Part shown: positions 1 to 7,376 of the stretch, piece after piece | Numbering within the stretch: the stretch's first letter is position 1 | Layout: every line of letters starts with the position of its first letter | NCBI GenBank assembly: GCA_934644775.1 | Contig: CAKUDB010000026.1 | Span: 1 to 37,886 of the forward strand | DNA: 37,886 nt | Source: an uncultured bacterium | GTDB taxonomy: Bacteria; Vulcanimicrobiota; Xenobia; Xenobiales; Xenobiaceae | Reading direction: 5' to 3' | The notes under the pieces: generated by a model | The model's database searches: none | The model's input: the letters and a program-made list of their open reading frames with translations, nothing else | Told to the model about the DNA's origin: nothing | Position numbers and translations under genes: made by a program

Positions 1-750
1 TACACAGTGGTTAACATCTTGCATCCAACGGTTTTCTCGTGAACCAATAGCTTTAAGTCTACGTCTTGCCGACGGAGATTGACGCATTTGTAATTCTTTA
101 CGAAGTTTTGAATAGTTGGCACGTTTTTGTTTTATAATTCTGCCATTCACAAAATCAGATCTGTGCTTACTGTTGTAAGTAGCAACAACAAAATTAATAC
201 CTCTATCAATGCCAACAGTGTTGCAGATCTCAGAGAGTTTAACTTCTTCAATATCGTAAGTAACAGCGATATGTAAAAAATACTTGCCGCCTTTATTTAC
301 AAGTTTGGCAGTACCAAATTTATAAATAGTATGGTCAAAATATTTAGACATACCTTTAGCAAAATAAGACAGCTTAACACGACCCTTTAGCGTGTTTACT
401 GAAAAACAGCTCCTGGTAAGAGAATAGTCTCTATTCCATACAAGATCGTATTGTGGCCTCTTGAAACATGGTCTAATCCACTTTTTCTGATTTTCCAAAA
501 TGGTCTTATATCTGGCAACTATAGTTTTTAAAACAGATTGAGCCATTTGTGATTTAAGACTAAACTTTTCTCGAAGTATCGAATATAGAGCTTTGTTAAG
601 AGAAAACTGTTTTAAGTCGTGAGTGCGGAATACATAGTCAGAAACATAGTTGCAGGCAGCAGAATAGGCAGACATGGTTTCGTCAAGCAAAATTTTACTA
701 TCCACATCTACAGATATTTGGATTTTAGCTGTGGCAACCATCTGCTTCAT
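1..750 (-). CDS. tnpB: IS605-type TnpB RNA-guided nuclease, partial (N-terminal 250 residues)
   Basis: An open frame of 250 codons starts at 750 and runs off the left edge. The start ATG follows an AAAGGAG site 5 bases upstream. The N-terminal half has the usual TnpB look: a basic helical region with many Lys, Arg and Tyr, then the first RuvC motif GIDRGINFVVATY at about residues 193-205, whose Asp is the expected catalytic residue. The DUF-type zinc finger and the later RuvC motifs lie outside the window. TnpB proteins of this family cut DNA under guidance of an omegaRNA made from the element end, which for this gene would lie off the window. No stop or frameshift is seen in the visible part. 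It is divergent from the broken tnpA at 835. Confidence 0.88.
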   Translation of the reverse strand, partial: MKQMVATAKIQISVDVDSKILLDETMSAYSAACNYVSDYVFRTHDLKQFSLNKALYSILREKFSLKSQMAQSVLKTIVARYKTILENQKKWIRPCFKRPQYDLVWNRDYSLTRSCFSVNTLKGRVKLSYFAKGMSKYFDHTIYKFGTAKLVNKGGKYFLHIAVTYDIEEVKLSEICNTVGIDRGINFVVATYNSKHRSDFVNGRIIKQKRANYSKLRKELQMRQSPSARRRLKAIGSRENRWMQDVNHCV

Positions 751-834
751 ATATGTACTCCTTTCACTTACATGTTACTAAGTATATTTTAATAATATAT
801 ATTAATTAAAATCAATACTTTAGAGGAAAAATAC

Positions 835-1249
835 GTGGATAATAAATATAATCGTCATAACAGACGAAAATATAACCTAAAAATTCATATAGTTCTTGTC
901 ATTAAATATCGTAAACAGCTTCTTACAGCTTCTTACAGGTTCTATAGTTGACGACGTGAAACGAAAATTTTATGACATCTGTGCTTTTAGAGGCTATGGT
1001 ATTATAGCAATGGAGGCTGATAAAGACCATATACACTGTTTAATAAGTTATAATGCAGTAGACAGAGTTTGCGATATTGTAAAAGTAATTCAGCAAGAAA
1101 CTACATATTACTTATGGCAAAAATATCCGAACTTATTGTCCAAACAATATTGGAAAAAGAAAACCTTTTGGTCAGACGGTTATTTCGTGTGCAGTATAGG
1201 CGAGGTACCATCAGTTACTATACAAAAATACATAGAAAACCAAGGTTAA
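835..1249 (+). pseudogene. tnpA: IS200/IS605 Y1 transposase TnpA, frameshifted by a 10-bp duplication
   Basis: A GTG start at 835 behind GAGGAAA opens a frame reading MDNKYNRHNRRKYNLKIHI and continuing to KYRKQLLT, typical of a TnpA N-terminus. The ten bases CAGCTTCTTA then occur twice (916-925 and 926-935). The duplication shifts the frame and translation stops at 951 after 38 residues. Removing one copy restores KQLLTGSIVDDVKRKFYDIC, after which the frame runs to 1249 with the HUH motif (DHIHCLI) and the C-terminal region with its Tyr (TIQKYIENQG). Everything but the duplication looks intact, so the loss is probably recent. An internal TTG start at 896 could make a 117-residue product with different N-terminal residues. 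Confidence 0.9.
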
Positions 1250-1273
1250 TGTCCAAAAATTTACAAGGCTCCT

Positions 1274-1295
1274 CCCACCGACTAAAGGCAGTGGG
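1274..1295. repeat. Subterminal hairpin of the IS element
   Basis: CCCAC at 1274-1278 pairs with GTGGG at 1291-1295, 25 bases after the tnpA stop. Short hairpins like this mark IS200/IS605 ends and are bound as single strands by TnpA. The loop contains GACTAAAGG, similar in style to ends of other IS605-like elements. Confidence 0.55.
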
Positions 1296-1310
1296 GTTTC
1301 CGCCTACTAT

Positions 1311-1566
1311 AATTGGAAGGATTTATATTTATGAATAAGAAAAAGTCGGCGTTGAGTTTGATCCATCATTTAAGACCTTGCCTTTCTTGTGTCGTGTGGC
1401 ACGTTTTTTTCTATTACTGCTGAACGATTTTAGCCTAGCATAAATCACACTTATAACTGTTTCCTAAATATTAATTTGCGCCATTTACAGTAAAAATATA
1501 ATTATTGATACTAAAAATAGTTATTGCTGTTACTAAAAAATAAATATTAAAAGTAATTATCCCCTC
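1311..1566. other. AT-rich gap between the IS element and the flavoprotein promoter
   Basis: No convincing gene is seen. A 30-codon frame (1331-1423, MNKKKSALSLIHH...) follows a GGAAGG site, but it has no recognisable similarity and may be the remains of a gene cut by the IS insertion. From 1490 to 1560 the sequence is very AT-rich, with a repeated TACTAAAAA element (near 1510 and 1530). Confidence 0.35.
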
Positions 1567-1597
1567 TTGACTTAAAGTAACTTTAGGTCTGTATAAT
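1567..1597 (+). promoter_or_regulatory. MerR-type promoter with 19-bp spacer and internal dyad
   Basis: TTGACT (1567-1572) and TATAAT (1592-1597) are separated by 19 bp, longer than the usual 17 and characteristic of promoters activated by MerR-family regulators. Within the spacer lies a 10-bp inverted repeat, GACTTAAAGT / ACTTTAGGTC (1569-1578 / 1580-1589, one mismatch, one base between), which is where a MerR dimer would sit. The predicted transcription start is about 1604, right at an ATG. No merR gene is present in the window. Confidence 0.75.
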
Positions 1598-1631
1598 GCA
1601 AGCCATGTAAAGACGTGATTTATTAAAGAAA

Positions 1632-2261
1632 ATGTTGGCTGTAGGTGGGGCTGTAGCTGTCAGTGCTTTTGCTGGCACAGCTTTATTTTCCGGCCAAGAT
1701 TCTAGTAAGGCTAATGGGGAGAAAAAGAAGATGAAAATTTTAGTATTAACCGGTAGTCCCAGAAAAAATGGTAACTCCAACACTTTAGCTGAGCATTTTA
1801 TTAAGGGTGCTAAGGAAGCTGGCCATACTGTAGTTCGCTTTGATGCAGCTTCTAAAAATGTTCATCCTTGCATAGCTTGCAACCGCTGTGGCATGAATGG
1901 CGATTGTGTTTTCCAAGACGACTTTAATTTTGTACGCGAGCATATTATAAACGCCGATATGGTAGTTTTAGCTACGCCCATGTATTACTTTGGTATTTCC
2001 GCTCAGCTCAAAGCTGTGATCGATAGATTTTATGCTGTCAATGGCCAAATTCATGTGTCCAAAAAGGCTGCTTTGTTAATGACTTATGCCAATACTTCTT
2101 CTAAAGACGCTCAGCCTATTATCAACCACTATGAAGTGCTTTTAGATTATTTAGGGTGGAGCAATTCAGGTATGGTTATTGCGCCTGGTGTTTGGCCTGA
2201 AGGTAGCGTCAAAAATACCGAATATCCGCAGCAAGCTTACGAATTAGGTAAAAAAGCTTAA
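1632..2261 (+). CDS. Iron-sulfur flavoprotein / NADPH-dependent FMN reductase family protein with damaged Tat signal
   Basis: The flavodoxin-like domain starts at MKILVLTGSPRKNGNSNTLA (residues 34-53), the FMN phosphate-binding loop of this family. A compact cysteine set CxxCxxCxxxxxC follows at residues 80, 83, 86 and 92 (CIACNRCGMNGDC), as in iron-sulfur flavoproteins that bind a 4Fe-4S cluster next to FMN. TPMYYFGISAQLKAVIDRF is the usual second FMN region. Residues 1-33 form a hydrophobic segment with AFAG and then a lysine-rich linker. In frame upstream the DNA encodes RRDLLKK, which would complete a Tat signal, but the codon after ATG 1605 is TAA (1608-1610). Translation may therefore start at ATG 1632, or at ATG 1731, which has GGGGAG 9 bases upstream and would give a cytoplasmic protein of 176 residues. 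Likely regulated by the MerR-type promoter at 1567. Confidence 0.82.
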   Translation: MLAVGGAVAVSAFAGTALFSGQDSSKANGEKKKMKILVLTGSPRKNGNSNTLAEHFIKGAKEAGHTVVRFDAASKNVHPCIACNRCGMNGDCVFQDDFNFVREHIINADMVVLATPMYYFGISAQLKAVIDRFYAVNGQIHVSKKAALLMTYANTSSKDAQPIINHYEVLLDYLGWSNSGMVIAPGVWPEGSVKNTEYPQQAYELGKKA

Positions 2262-2292
2262 GCTGGAGGATGATTAAATAGGGGAAAATATA

Positions 2293-2367
2293 ATGAAAAA
2301 AATTGTTGATGTTGCGGCTCTATTTTTGCTTTGCGGATGAGTAGCTATGGCTCAAGAATTAGTGTAA
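2293..2367 (+). pseudogene. Remnant of an exported-protein gene (signal peptide only)
   Basis: Behind GGGGAAAATATA an ATG opens MKKIVDVAALFLLCG, then TGA, then VAMAQELV and TAA. Read through the TGA it looks like a complete signal peptide with an Ala-x-Ala-type cleavage site (AMAQE), after which the mature protein is missing. Other genes here end in TGA (for example 12384 and 15622), so recoding is unlikely. It probably belonged with the flavoprotein upstream. Confidence 0.5.
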
Positions 2368-2394
2368 GCTCGCGTATTGTGCGTCTTTCTCGAT

Positions 2395-2432
2395 AAAAAA
2401 TCCCTTCGGCAGTTTTTTTTCTGCGGAAGGGA
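2395..2432 (-). terminator. Hairpin terminator with T8/A8 loop, copy 1
   Basis: TCCCTTCGGCAG (2401-2412) and CTGCGGAAGGGA (2421-2432) pair with one mismatch around a loop of eight T. On the minus strand the hairpin is followed by six T (2395-2400), so it terminates the gene at 2450-3736. A near-identical copy lies at 3876-3913. Confidence 0.8.
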
Positions 2433-2449
2433 GCCTTACTTTGGCGCGT

Positions 2450-3736
2450 TTAGCTTTTCTTATATATAGCCTTACGCCCTAAGCGTTCTTGTTTGACAAG
2501 TCCTTTATTTATCATTTGCTTTAAAATTCGGCTTGAAGTCGTTTGGCTCACTCCGAGCAACGTATCGACATCACTTCTGAATATATATTTGTGAGTACCT
2601 AAATAATTTAGAATTTTTTCTTCATTATTGCTAGTTGTTTGAGGCATTGAGTAATTGCAATTGGGCAGAGTTATCTTGAAGGCGTTGTCAGTAATTTCTA
2701 ACTTAGGCTTAACGGCAAAATTTTCATAAGCTTCCATTATCTTCTTCATACCGGTTCCGTAAGCTTCAATAAGCTTCAAACGATAGAAGACTGCTGCCAA
2801 TTTAGGATTGCGGCACACTGACAAGCCAAGCATAATATCTTTTTGACTAACACCAGGTAAAAGTCCGCCGATAGAAACAAATTCTATACGATTATCGTAT
2901 ACACTAACTAAAATACTGGCACTGTAAGAGTAGTCTCGGTGAACAATTGAATTAACTAAGGCTTCACGTAAAGCTTTTTCTGGATAGTCTCGAGTATCTA
3001 TTCTATATAAACCTGAAAAAGTTGCTCTCAGTTTGTTGCGCATATCCAAATAGGCATAGGTATCTTCCATTTGTTTAAATAAAGAGCCGCCAAATTCACG
3101 TCTGTCTTGGAAATCGTCTTGATCTGTGCCGGCAAAAGTTGCCGTTTTTATAGTGCTGGGGCATTGGTCAGAAAGCAGCAAGCCTACATTGGAATAGATA
3201 CCGTCAGCAGATACTAGCCCCAGTATTTTTAGTTTGTTGTTATCAAAATCTACATGACACTTCTTAAATTCTTCGCTGGCAGCTTGAAAAGTTAAATTTT
3301 GCTCTAAAGAACGCCTAGATTCAAAATTATCGCCGTCTGTGTCTTTAATCATTTGTCTAATAGCTGTATCAGTAGCTGGATCTGTAGAGGTTCCGTTACG
3401 GACATAAACGCCGCTGGGCCTTAGTCCTTTAGAAGCTAGATAGTATGGACGATCTGTGCCTTTTTGCACAGTTACGGCAATAATTTTTTTATCGTTAACG
3501 TTTTGAGTTTGATAGCGTACAAACATAGTTACGTCCGGTTTGATTGAATCACGCACCATGTTATTTATACGCAATGTTGACTCGTCTGCGTTATCAATGC
3601 CAATAATTTCTCCATCATCTCCAACGCCTACATAGATAGTTCCGCCATGTGAATTTGCGAAGGCTATAACCCCTTTGCAAAGGTCATTCGTTATTTGTTG
3701 CTTTAATTCTATAGTTTCACTTTCTTGGTAAATCAT
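2450..3736 (-). CDS. AlbA_2 (Schlafen-type) putative DNA-binding / ATP-binding transcriptional regulator
   Basis: A 428-residue protein of the COG2865 type. The N-terminal AlbA_2 domain (about residues 1-125) has ETIELKQQ and KGVIAFANSHGGTIYVGVGD, the hallmark of Schlafen-like AlbA_2 proteins. The middle (about 245-345) carries YPEKALREALVNSIVHRDYS, the N-box of a GHKL-like HATPase_c_4 domain, and GLLPGV further on. The C-terminal 60 residues look like a winged helix (SRILKQMINKGLVKQERLGR). Such proteins are usually treated as regulators or accessory-island proteins; the substrate is unknown. The ATG at 3736 has GAGGAG 8 bases upstream. Its promoter region holds phased CTAGTCAA repeats that could be its own operator, and it is flanked by two matching hairpins, so it may be a separate acquired cassette. 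Confidence 0.85.
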   Translation of the reverse strand: MIYQESETIELKQQITNDLCKGVIAFANSHGGTIYVGVGDDGEIIGIDNADESTLRINNMVRDSIKPDVTMFVRYQTQNVNDKKIIAVTVQKGTDRPYYLASKGLRPSGVYVRNGTSTDPATDTAIRQMIKDTDGDNFESRRSLEQNLTFQAASEEFKKCHVDFDNNKLKILGLVSADGIYSNVGLLLSDQCPSTIKTATFAGTDQDDFQDRREFGGSLFKQMEDTYAYLDMRNKLRATFSGLYRIDTRDYPEKALREALVNSIVHRDYSYSASILVSVYDNRIEFVSIGGLLPGVSQKDIMLGLSVCRNPKLAAVFYRLKLIEAYGTGMKKIMEAYENFAVKPKLEITDNAFKITLPNCNYSMPQTTSNNEEKILNYLGTHKYIFRSDVDTLLGVSQTTSSRILKQMINKGLVKQERLGRKAIYKKS

Positions 3737-3771
3737 AGATGCACTCCTCGTAAATAACTAAAGTCGCAATG

Positions 3772-3841
3772 CTAGTCAACTATAGCTATTCTAGTCAATG
3801 CTAGTCATCTTAGTCAATGCTAGTCAATAGTAGTTGACTAG
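3772..3841 (-). promoter_or_regulatory. Phased CTAGTCAA repeats, probable operator array
   Basis: CTAGTCAA or one-base variants occur at 3772, 3791, 3801, 3810 and 3820, spaced 19, 10, 9 and 10 bp, about one or two helical turns. An inverted copy TTGACTAG lies at 3834-3841. On the minus strand each copy reads TTGACT, a good -35 box, so bound protein would cover the promoter of the AlbA_2 gene. One usable pair is ATGACT with TATAGT at 18 bp spacing. The most likely binder is the winged-helix protein encoded downstream; this is inference. Confidence 0.65.
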
Positions 3842-3875
3842 CACTAGTTGCGTTGCTATGTAGCGTTGGACAAAC

Positions 3876-3913
3876 AAAAAATCCCTTCGGCAGTTTTTTT
3901 TCTGCAGAAGGGA
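3876..3913 (-). terminator. Hairpin terminator with T8/A8 loop, copy 2
   Basis: TCCCTTCGGCAG (3882-3893) and CTGCAGAAGGGA (3902-3913) enclose eight T; the minus strand continues into a T run. It sits just downstream of the DUF1015 stop at 3967 and would end that transcript. It differs from the copy at 2395 by a single base over about 38 bp. Confidence 0.78.
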
Positions 3914-3966
3914 TTTTGCTTTATAGCGTGCGTTTAGTGCTTATTACCAAACGCCTTACCTATATA

Positions 3967-5196
3967 TTAAGCCAAAGCGTGGTTGACGATAGAGTCGCGC
4001 AATTTGGGCTCGAACCAAGTGGATTTAGGAGGCATAATTTCACCAGCATCGGCAATATCCATGAGCTCTTTTAAGCTTACCGGACGCATAGAGAAAGCTA
4101 CTTGGGCGCGTCCTTCATCTACTCTCTTGACTAATTCGCCAGTACCGCGGATACCGCCCACAAAGTCGATACGCTCATTGGTGCGCGGATCATCGATAGC
4201 TAACAGAGGATTTAATACGTTATCTTGCAAGACAGCAGCGTCCAGCTTCTGAGCGGGAGTGGCGGCCTTCTCTTTGAGAGGAGTGAGATCGAGATCATAC
4301 CACTTCTTGCCTAAATACATGCTGACGTGACCGTCTTGCTGAGGCTCAGGAGTAGCATTTTCGGCTACAGGCACAACCTTCTTAAGTTCGGCTAAGAAGT
4401 CTGCTTCGCTGTGATTATTCAAATCGGCTACCACGCGGTTGTAAGCCATAATTTTAAGCTGATCGTCGGGGAAAGCTACAGCTAAGAAGAAGTTGGCAGC
4501 TTCGGTGCCCTTCCAGTTGGGATCTTCGGAACGAAGTTTAGCTCTGGTACGGCTGGCAGAAGCGGCGCGGTGGTGTCCGTCGGCAATATACAAAGCGGGA
4601 ATCTTGGCAAACTCTTCAACTAAGTCTTGGCAATTTTCCAACTTCCAAGCGGTGTGGCGAATGCCATCAGGAGCTACGAAATTATACAAAGGCTCAGTGG
4701 CGATTACTTTATTGACAATATCGTCAATTTCGGGACGAGCTTTGTAAGTAAGGAAAACCGGGCCGGTCTGAGCTTTGGTAGTGATAATATGGTTGGTGCG
4801 ATCGTCTTCTTTGGCTTTGCGGGTCTTCTCATGCTTTTTTATGAGGTTGTTGTCGTACTCATCGACTGAGAAGGTAGCGGCAATACCGGTCTGAACGTGA
4901 TCGCCCATTTGCTGCTGGTATACGTAAATAGCGGGAGTTTCGTCTAAGAACAGAGCGCCTTCGTCACAGAGCTTCTTAAGGTTTTCGGCAGCTTTAGCAT
5001 AGACGGAAGGATCGTAGGCGTCTACGGAATCGGGCAAATCGATTTCGGCGCGAGAAACGTGAATAAAGCTCAAAGGATGACCTTCACCCAAAGCTTTGGC
5101 TTCTTGGCGATCTACTACATCGTAAGGAACTTCGGCTACTTGAGCCACATACTTAGGATGGGGACGTAAAGCGCGGAAGGGACGTAAAACGGACAT
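3967..5196 (-). CDS. DUF1015 family protein
   Basis: A 409-residue protein matching the DUF1015 family over its full length, in size and in conserved blocks: FRALRPHPKYVAQVAEVPYD at the N-terminus, KHEKTR (121-126), DDRTNHIITTKAQTGPVFLTY nearby, and YIADGHHRAASA (203-214), whose His pair is the most conserved feature of the family. The C-terminal part has DDPRTNERIDFVGG. The biochemical role of DUF1015 is not settled as far as I know; it is widespread in anaerobes and is often found near serine-biosynthesis genes, though not here. No signal peptide is seen, so it is probably cytoplasmic. It starts at ATG 5196 with AGGTG upstream and is transcribed alone between two hairpin terminators. Confidence 0.9.
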   Translation of the reverse strand: MSVLRPFRALRPHPKYVAQVAEVPYDVVDRQEAKALGEGHPLSFIHVSRAEIDLPDSVDAYDPSVYAKAAENLKKLCDEGALFLDETPAIYVYQQQMGDHVQTGIAATFSVDEYDNNLIKKHEKTRKAKEDDRTNHIITTKAQTGPVFLTYKARPEIDDIVNKVIATEPLYNFVAPDGIRHTAWKLENCQDLVEEFAKIPALYIADGHHRAASASRTRAKLRSEDPNWKGTEAANFFLAVAFPDDQLKIMAYNRVVADLNNHSEADFLAELKKVVPVAENATPEPQQDGHVSMYLGKKWYDLDLTPLKEKAATPAQKLDAAVLQDNVLNPLLAIDDPRTNERIDFVGGIRGTGELVKRVDEGRAQVAFSMRPVSLKELMDIADAGEIMPPKSTWFEPKLRDSIVNHALA

Positions 5197-5250
5197 TCTT
5201 TTTCACCTGTGCAGTATTAAATTCGAGAACTAAACTTTTACACCGAAAAT

Positions 5251-5293
5251 AAAAAAGCCTGCATAATTAAATAAAATAATTGTGCAGACTTTT
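5251..5293 (-). terminator. Bidirectional-type hairpin terminator
   Basis: AAAAGCCTGCATAATTA (5253-5269) pairs with TAATTGTGCAGACTTTT (5277-5293) with a few mismatches or G-T pairs and a loop of 7. The minus strand continues into TTTTTTATTTT, which fits termination of the propeller gene at 5324. Confidence 0.75.
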
Positions 5294-5323
5294 GCCAAGG
5301 CGCTTCTCTAAAAGCGCAGCGGT

Positions 5324-6295
5324 TTAGTTGGGGATAAGTTGGATAATATTGATAGTATTTTTACTTAAGTAGATGGCTCGCCACAAGTCGCCGCCGTTGG
5401 TGGTTAGGTAAACGTTGCCAGTTAAAGTGGAAAAAGCAAAAATACCGTCTTTTAAAGCGCTGATCGAAGTGATGCGCTGATTAGTTAGAGAGGGTAGGCC
5501 CACATTTTTAACTTGCCAAGTGTCGCCACCGTTTTGAGAGCAGACAATAATTTGGGCTCCGCTGTCGTCGCGCATTTGGCTTAGGCTGGCCATAATTAAA
5601 TCGGGATTGTAAGGGGCAATAGCTACGCGGCGGGCAAAACTATAAGGCAAGCCATGCTCGAGTTGCTTCCAAGTCGAGCCCAGATCGTTAGAGCGGAAGA
5701 GGCCGGCCGAAGTGGCTGAGAAGATGCGATTGGGAGCTAGCGCATGAATGGCAAAATCGTTTACTTCTTTGCCTACGCTAACTGGGCGCTCCGTCCAATT
5801 GAGGCCACCGTCTAAGCTGCCCATAAAGCCGCCCTGAGCTACTGAGGCAAAGACTACGTTGGGATGGAGCGGATGTTGGCGCAACTTCGTGACCGAAGCG
5901 CGGTAAGGCGGCACCGGATAAACCCAATTGTCGGAGCTAGGCAACTGATTGAAACTAGGCAACTTTTGCCAGCGTAAGCCGGCCGTTTTGCTCTTGTAAA
6001 TTGAGGGCGGTTGAGTGCCGACATACATGACCATGGGAGATTTGGGGTGGGAACTTATGGCGGTAATATTTAGTCCGTCCAAACCTTCTATAGTAGTCAT
6101 CCAGTTTTCGCCATCTTTAGTTTTGTGAATAGAACCTTGGGAAGAGGCGGCCAAAATGGAACCGTGCGGATCGGTCAAAATAGCTTGGATATTGCGTCCC
6201 TGGTGAGCATGAGAAACCAAAGTCCAGGTATCCATTTCTGTTTGTCCTTCTTTAAGGACGATCACTCCATGGGTTGTTCCGATAGCTATACGCAT
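5324..6295 (-). CDS. BNR/Asp-box (YCF48/VPS10-like) beta-propeller protein
   Basis: A 323-residue protein made of repeated propeller blades with Asp-box motifs of the S-x-D-x-G-x-x-W type: KTKDGENWM, GSLDGGLNWT, RSNDLGSTWKQL, CSQNGGDTWQV and TTNGGDLWRAI. This fold occurs in sialidases, VPS10 proteins and photosystem assembly factor Ycf48; no sialidase catalytic residues can be assigned. The ATG at 6295 (MRIAIGTTHGVIVL) starts directly with the first strand, so there is no signal peptide. An in-frame upstream ATG at 6319 would add only eight residues. Probably a cytoplasmic binding or scaffolding propeller; the function is not known. It ends at a clear hairpin terminator. Confidence 0.75.
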   Translation of the reverse strand: MRIAIGTTHGVIVLKEGQTEMDTWTLVSHAHQGRNIQAILTDPHGSILAASSQGSIHKTKDGENWMTTIEGLDGLNITAISSHPKSPMVMYVGTQPPSIYKSKTAGLRWQKLPSFNQLPSSDNWVYPVPPYRASVTKLRQHPLHPNVVFASVAQGGFMGSLDGGLNWTERPVSVGKEVNDFAIHALAPNRIFSATSAGLFRSNDLGSTWKQLEHGLPYSFARRVAIAPYNPDLIMASLSQMRDDSGAQIIVCSQNGGDTWQVKNVGLPSLTNQRITSISALKDGIFAFSTLTGNVYLTTNGGDLWRAIYLSKNTINIIQLIPN

Positions 6296-6592
6296 AAAAA
6301 GGCCGCCTTCGCTGCGCACTTAAAGCGCAAAAATATACGACGCTGCCCGACCGCCAGAAGATGCGGCCAAGCCGCCATCAAGAAGTTTTGGCAGAGCCGA
6401 TTTTTTGTCCTGCTTGAATAATTGGGCTAGGCTCAAGAATGGGCAGTTATTAAGCGGTAGGTAAACGGTAGGTAAGTGGTAAGGGCTAAGCTTAAGCTTT
6501 CGCAAAGAAGAATAATCGGCAGGTTTTGGCTGACTTTTGGTCGTATGGAGCCCCTGTCAGTTTACAAATATTTTAAGAGGAGTTTTTTTACC
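6296..6592 (+). promoter_or_regulatory. Intergenic region upstream of gpmA with tandem repeats and a palindrome
   Basis: Between divergent genes. CGGTAGGTAA occurs at 6455-6464 and 6466-6475, with a partial third copy (TGGTAAGG) at 6477, period 11 bp. A perfect 12-bp palindrome AAGCTTAAGCTT follows at 6488-6499. The arrangement looks like an operator ahead of gpmA, but I see no clear -35/-10 pair. The gpmA ribosome site AAGAGGAG lies at 6574-6581. Confidence 0.4.
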
Positions 6593-7279
6593 ATGAAACT
6601 TGTTATGGTGCGTCATGGCCAGAGCTTGTGGAACTTAGAAAATCGCTTCACTGGTTGGACCGATGTCGATCTTAGCGAAAATGGCATTAAAGAGGCTAAG
6701 GAAGCTGGCCGCTTACTTAAGGCCAACGGTTTTACCTTTGACGAAGCTTTCACTTCCGTTTTGAAGAGGGCTAACCATACTTTGGAGCTTATCCTCAATG
6801 AGCTTGGCGAGAGCAACATTCCCATCCACTACAGCTGGCGTTTAAATGAGCGCCACTACGGCGCTTTGCAAGGTCTCAACAAAGATGAAACCCGCGCCAA
6901 ATACGGTGCTGAGCAAGTTCACATTTGGCGTCGCAGCGCCGACGTACGTCCTCCGGCATTGGACAAGAGCGATGAGCGCTTCCCCGGTCACGATCCCAAG
7001 TATAAAGATCTTACTCCCGACCAGCTTCCTTGCACTGAGCATTTGCTTGATACCGTAGCTCGCGTAGTTCCTTACTGGGATTCCGATATTAAGCCTGCTC
7101 TTTTGGCTGGTAAAAAGTGCATTATCGCTGCTCACGGCAACAGTATCAGAGCTTTAGTAAAATATATTGAGAATATCGGTACCAAAGAGATTATGGATGT
7201 AGAGATTCCTACTGGCAAGCCTTTGGTTTATGAGCTTGATGACAAAACTTTGGCTTTCGTTAAGAAGTATTATCTGTAA
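6593..7279 (+). CDS. gpmA: 2,3-bisphosphoglycerate-dependent phosphoglycerate mutase
   Basis: Interconverts 3- and 2-phosphoglycerate in glycolysis and gluconeogenesis. The 228-residue length and the motifs match GpmA: the phosphohistidine loop MVRHGQSLWN (His8), the substrate residues SVLKRA (Arg59) and LNERHYG (Glu86), WRRSADVRPP, and the second catalytic His in AAHGNSIRAL (His181). The start is ATG 6593, 11 bases after AAGAGGAG; in-frame codons further upstream give an unrelated, non-conserved extension. Transcription probably ends at the strong hairpin at 7377. Cytoplasmic and complete, with no missing residues. Confidence 0.97.
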   Translation: MKLVMVRHGQSLWNLENRFTGWTDVDLSENGIKEAKEAGRLLKANGFTFDEAFTSVLKRANHTLELILNELGESNIPIHYSWRLNERHYGALQGLNKDETRAKYGAEQVHIWRRSADVRPPALDKSDERFPGHDPKYKDLTPDQLPCTEHLLDTVARVVPYWDSDIKPALLAGKKCIIAAHGNSIRALVKYIENIGTKEIMDVEIPTGKPLVYELDDKTLAFVKKYYL

Positions 7280-7376
7280 TATCTTCTAATTTAGTTTAGT
7301 TGCCCAGAGCTTAGCTCTTACTTAAATTAAAAAGAGAGCGGCTGCGGCACTATTGGCCAAGCTTAGTTATAAGAAG

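Larger units (their letters stand above)
1..1310. mobile_element. IS200/IS605-type insertion sequence, left part outside the window
   Basis: A divergent pair of transposon genes, a TnpB-type nuclease on the minus strand and a Y1 (HUH) transposase on the plus strand, is followed by a short hairpin near 1274-1295 of the kind found at IS200/IS605 ends. The tnpB 3' part and that end of the element lie beyond position 1. The right boundary near 1310 is an estimate placed just past the hairpin; no target duplication is expected for this family. The transposase is frameshifted, so this copy is probably immobile unless helped in trans. Confidence 0.8.

Noticed and set aside
2338..2340. Possible recoded TGA in the signal-peptide remnant
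   Set aside because: Other genes in the window (antitoxin, second MATE) end properly at TGA, so TGA is a stop here.
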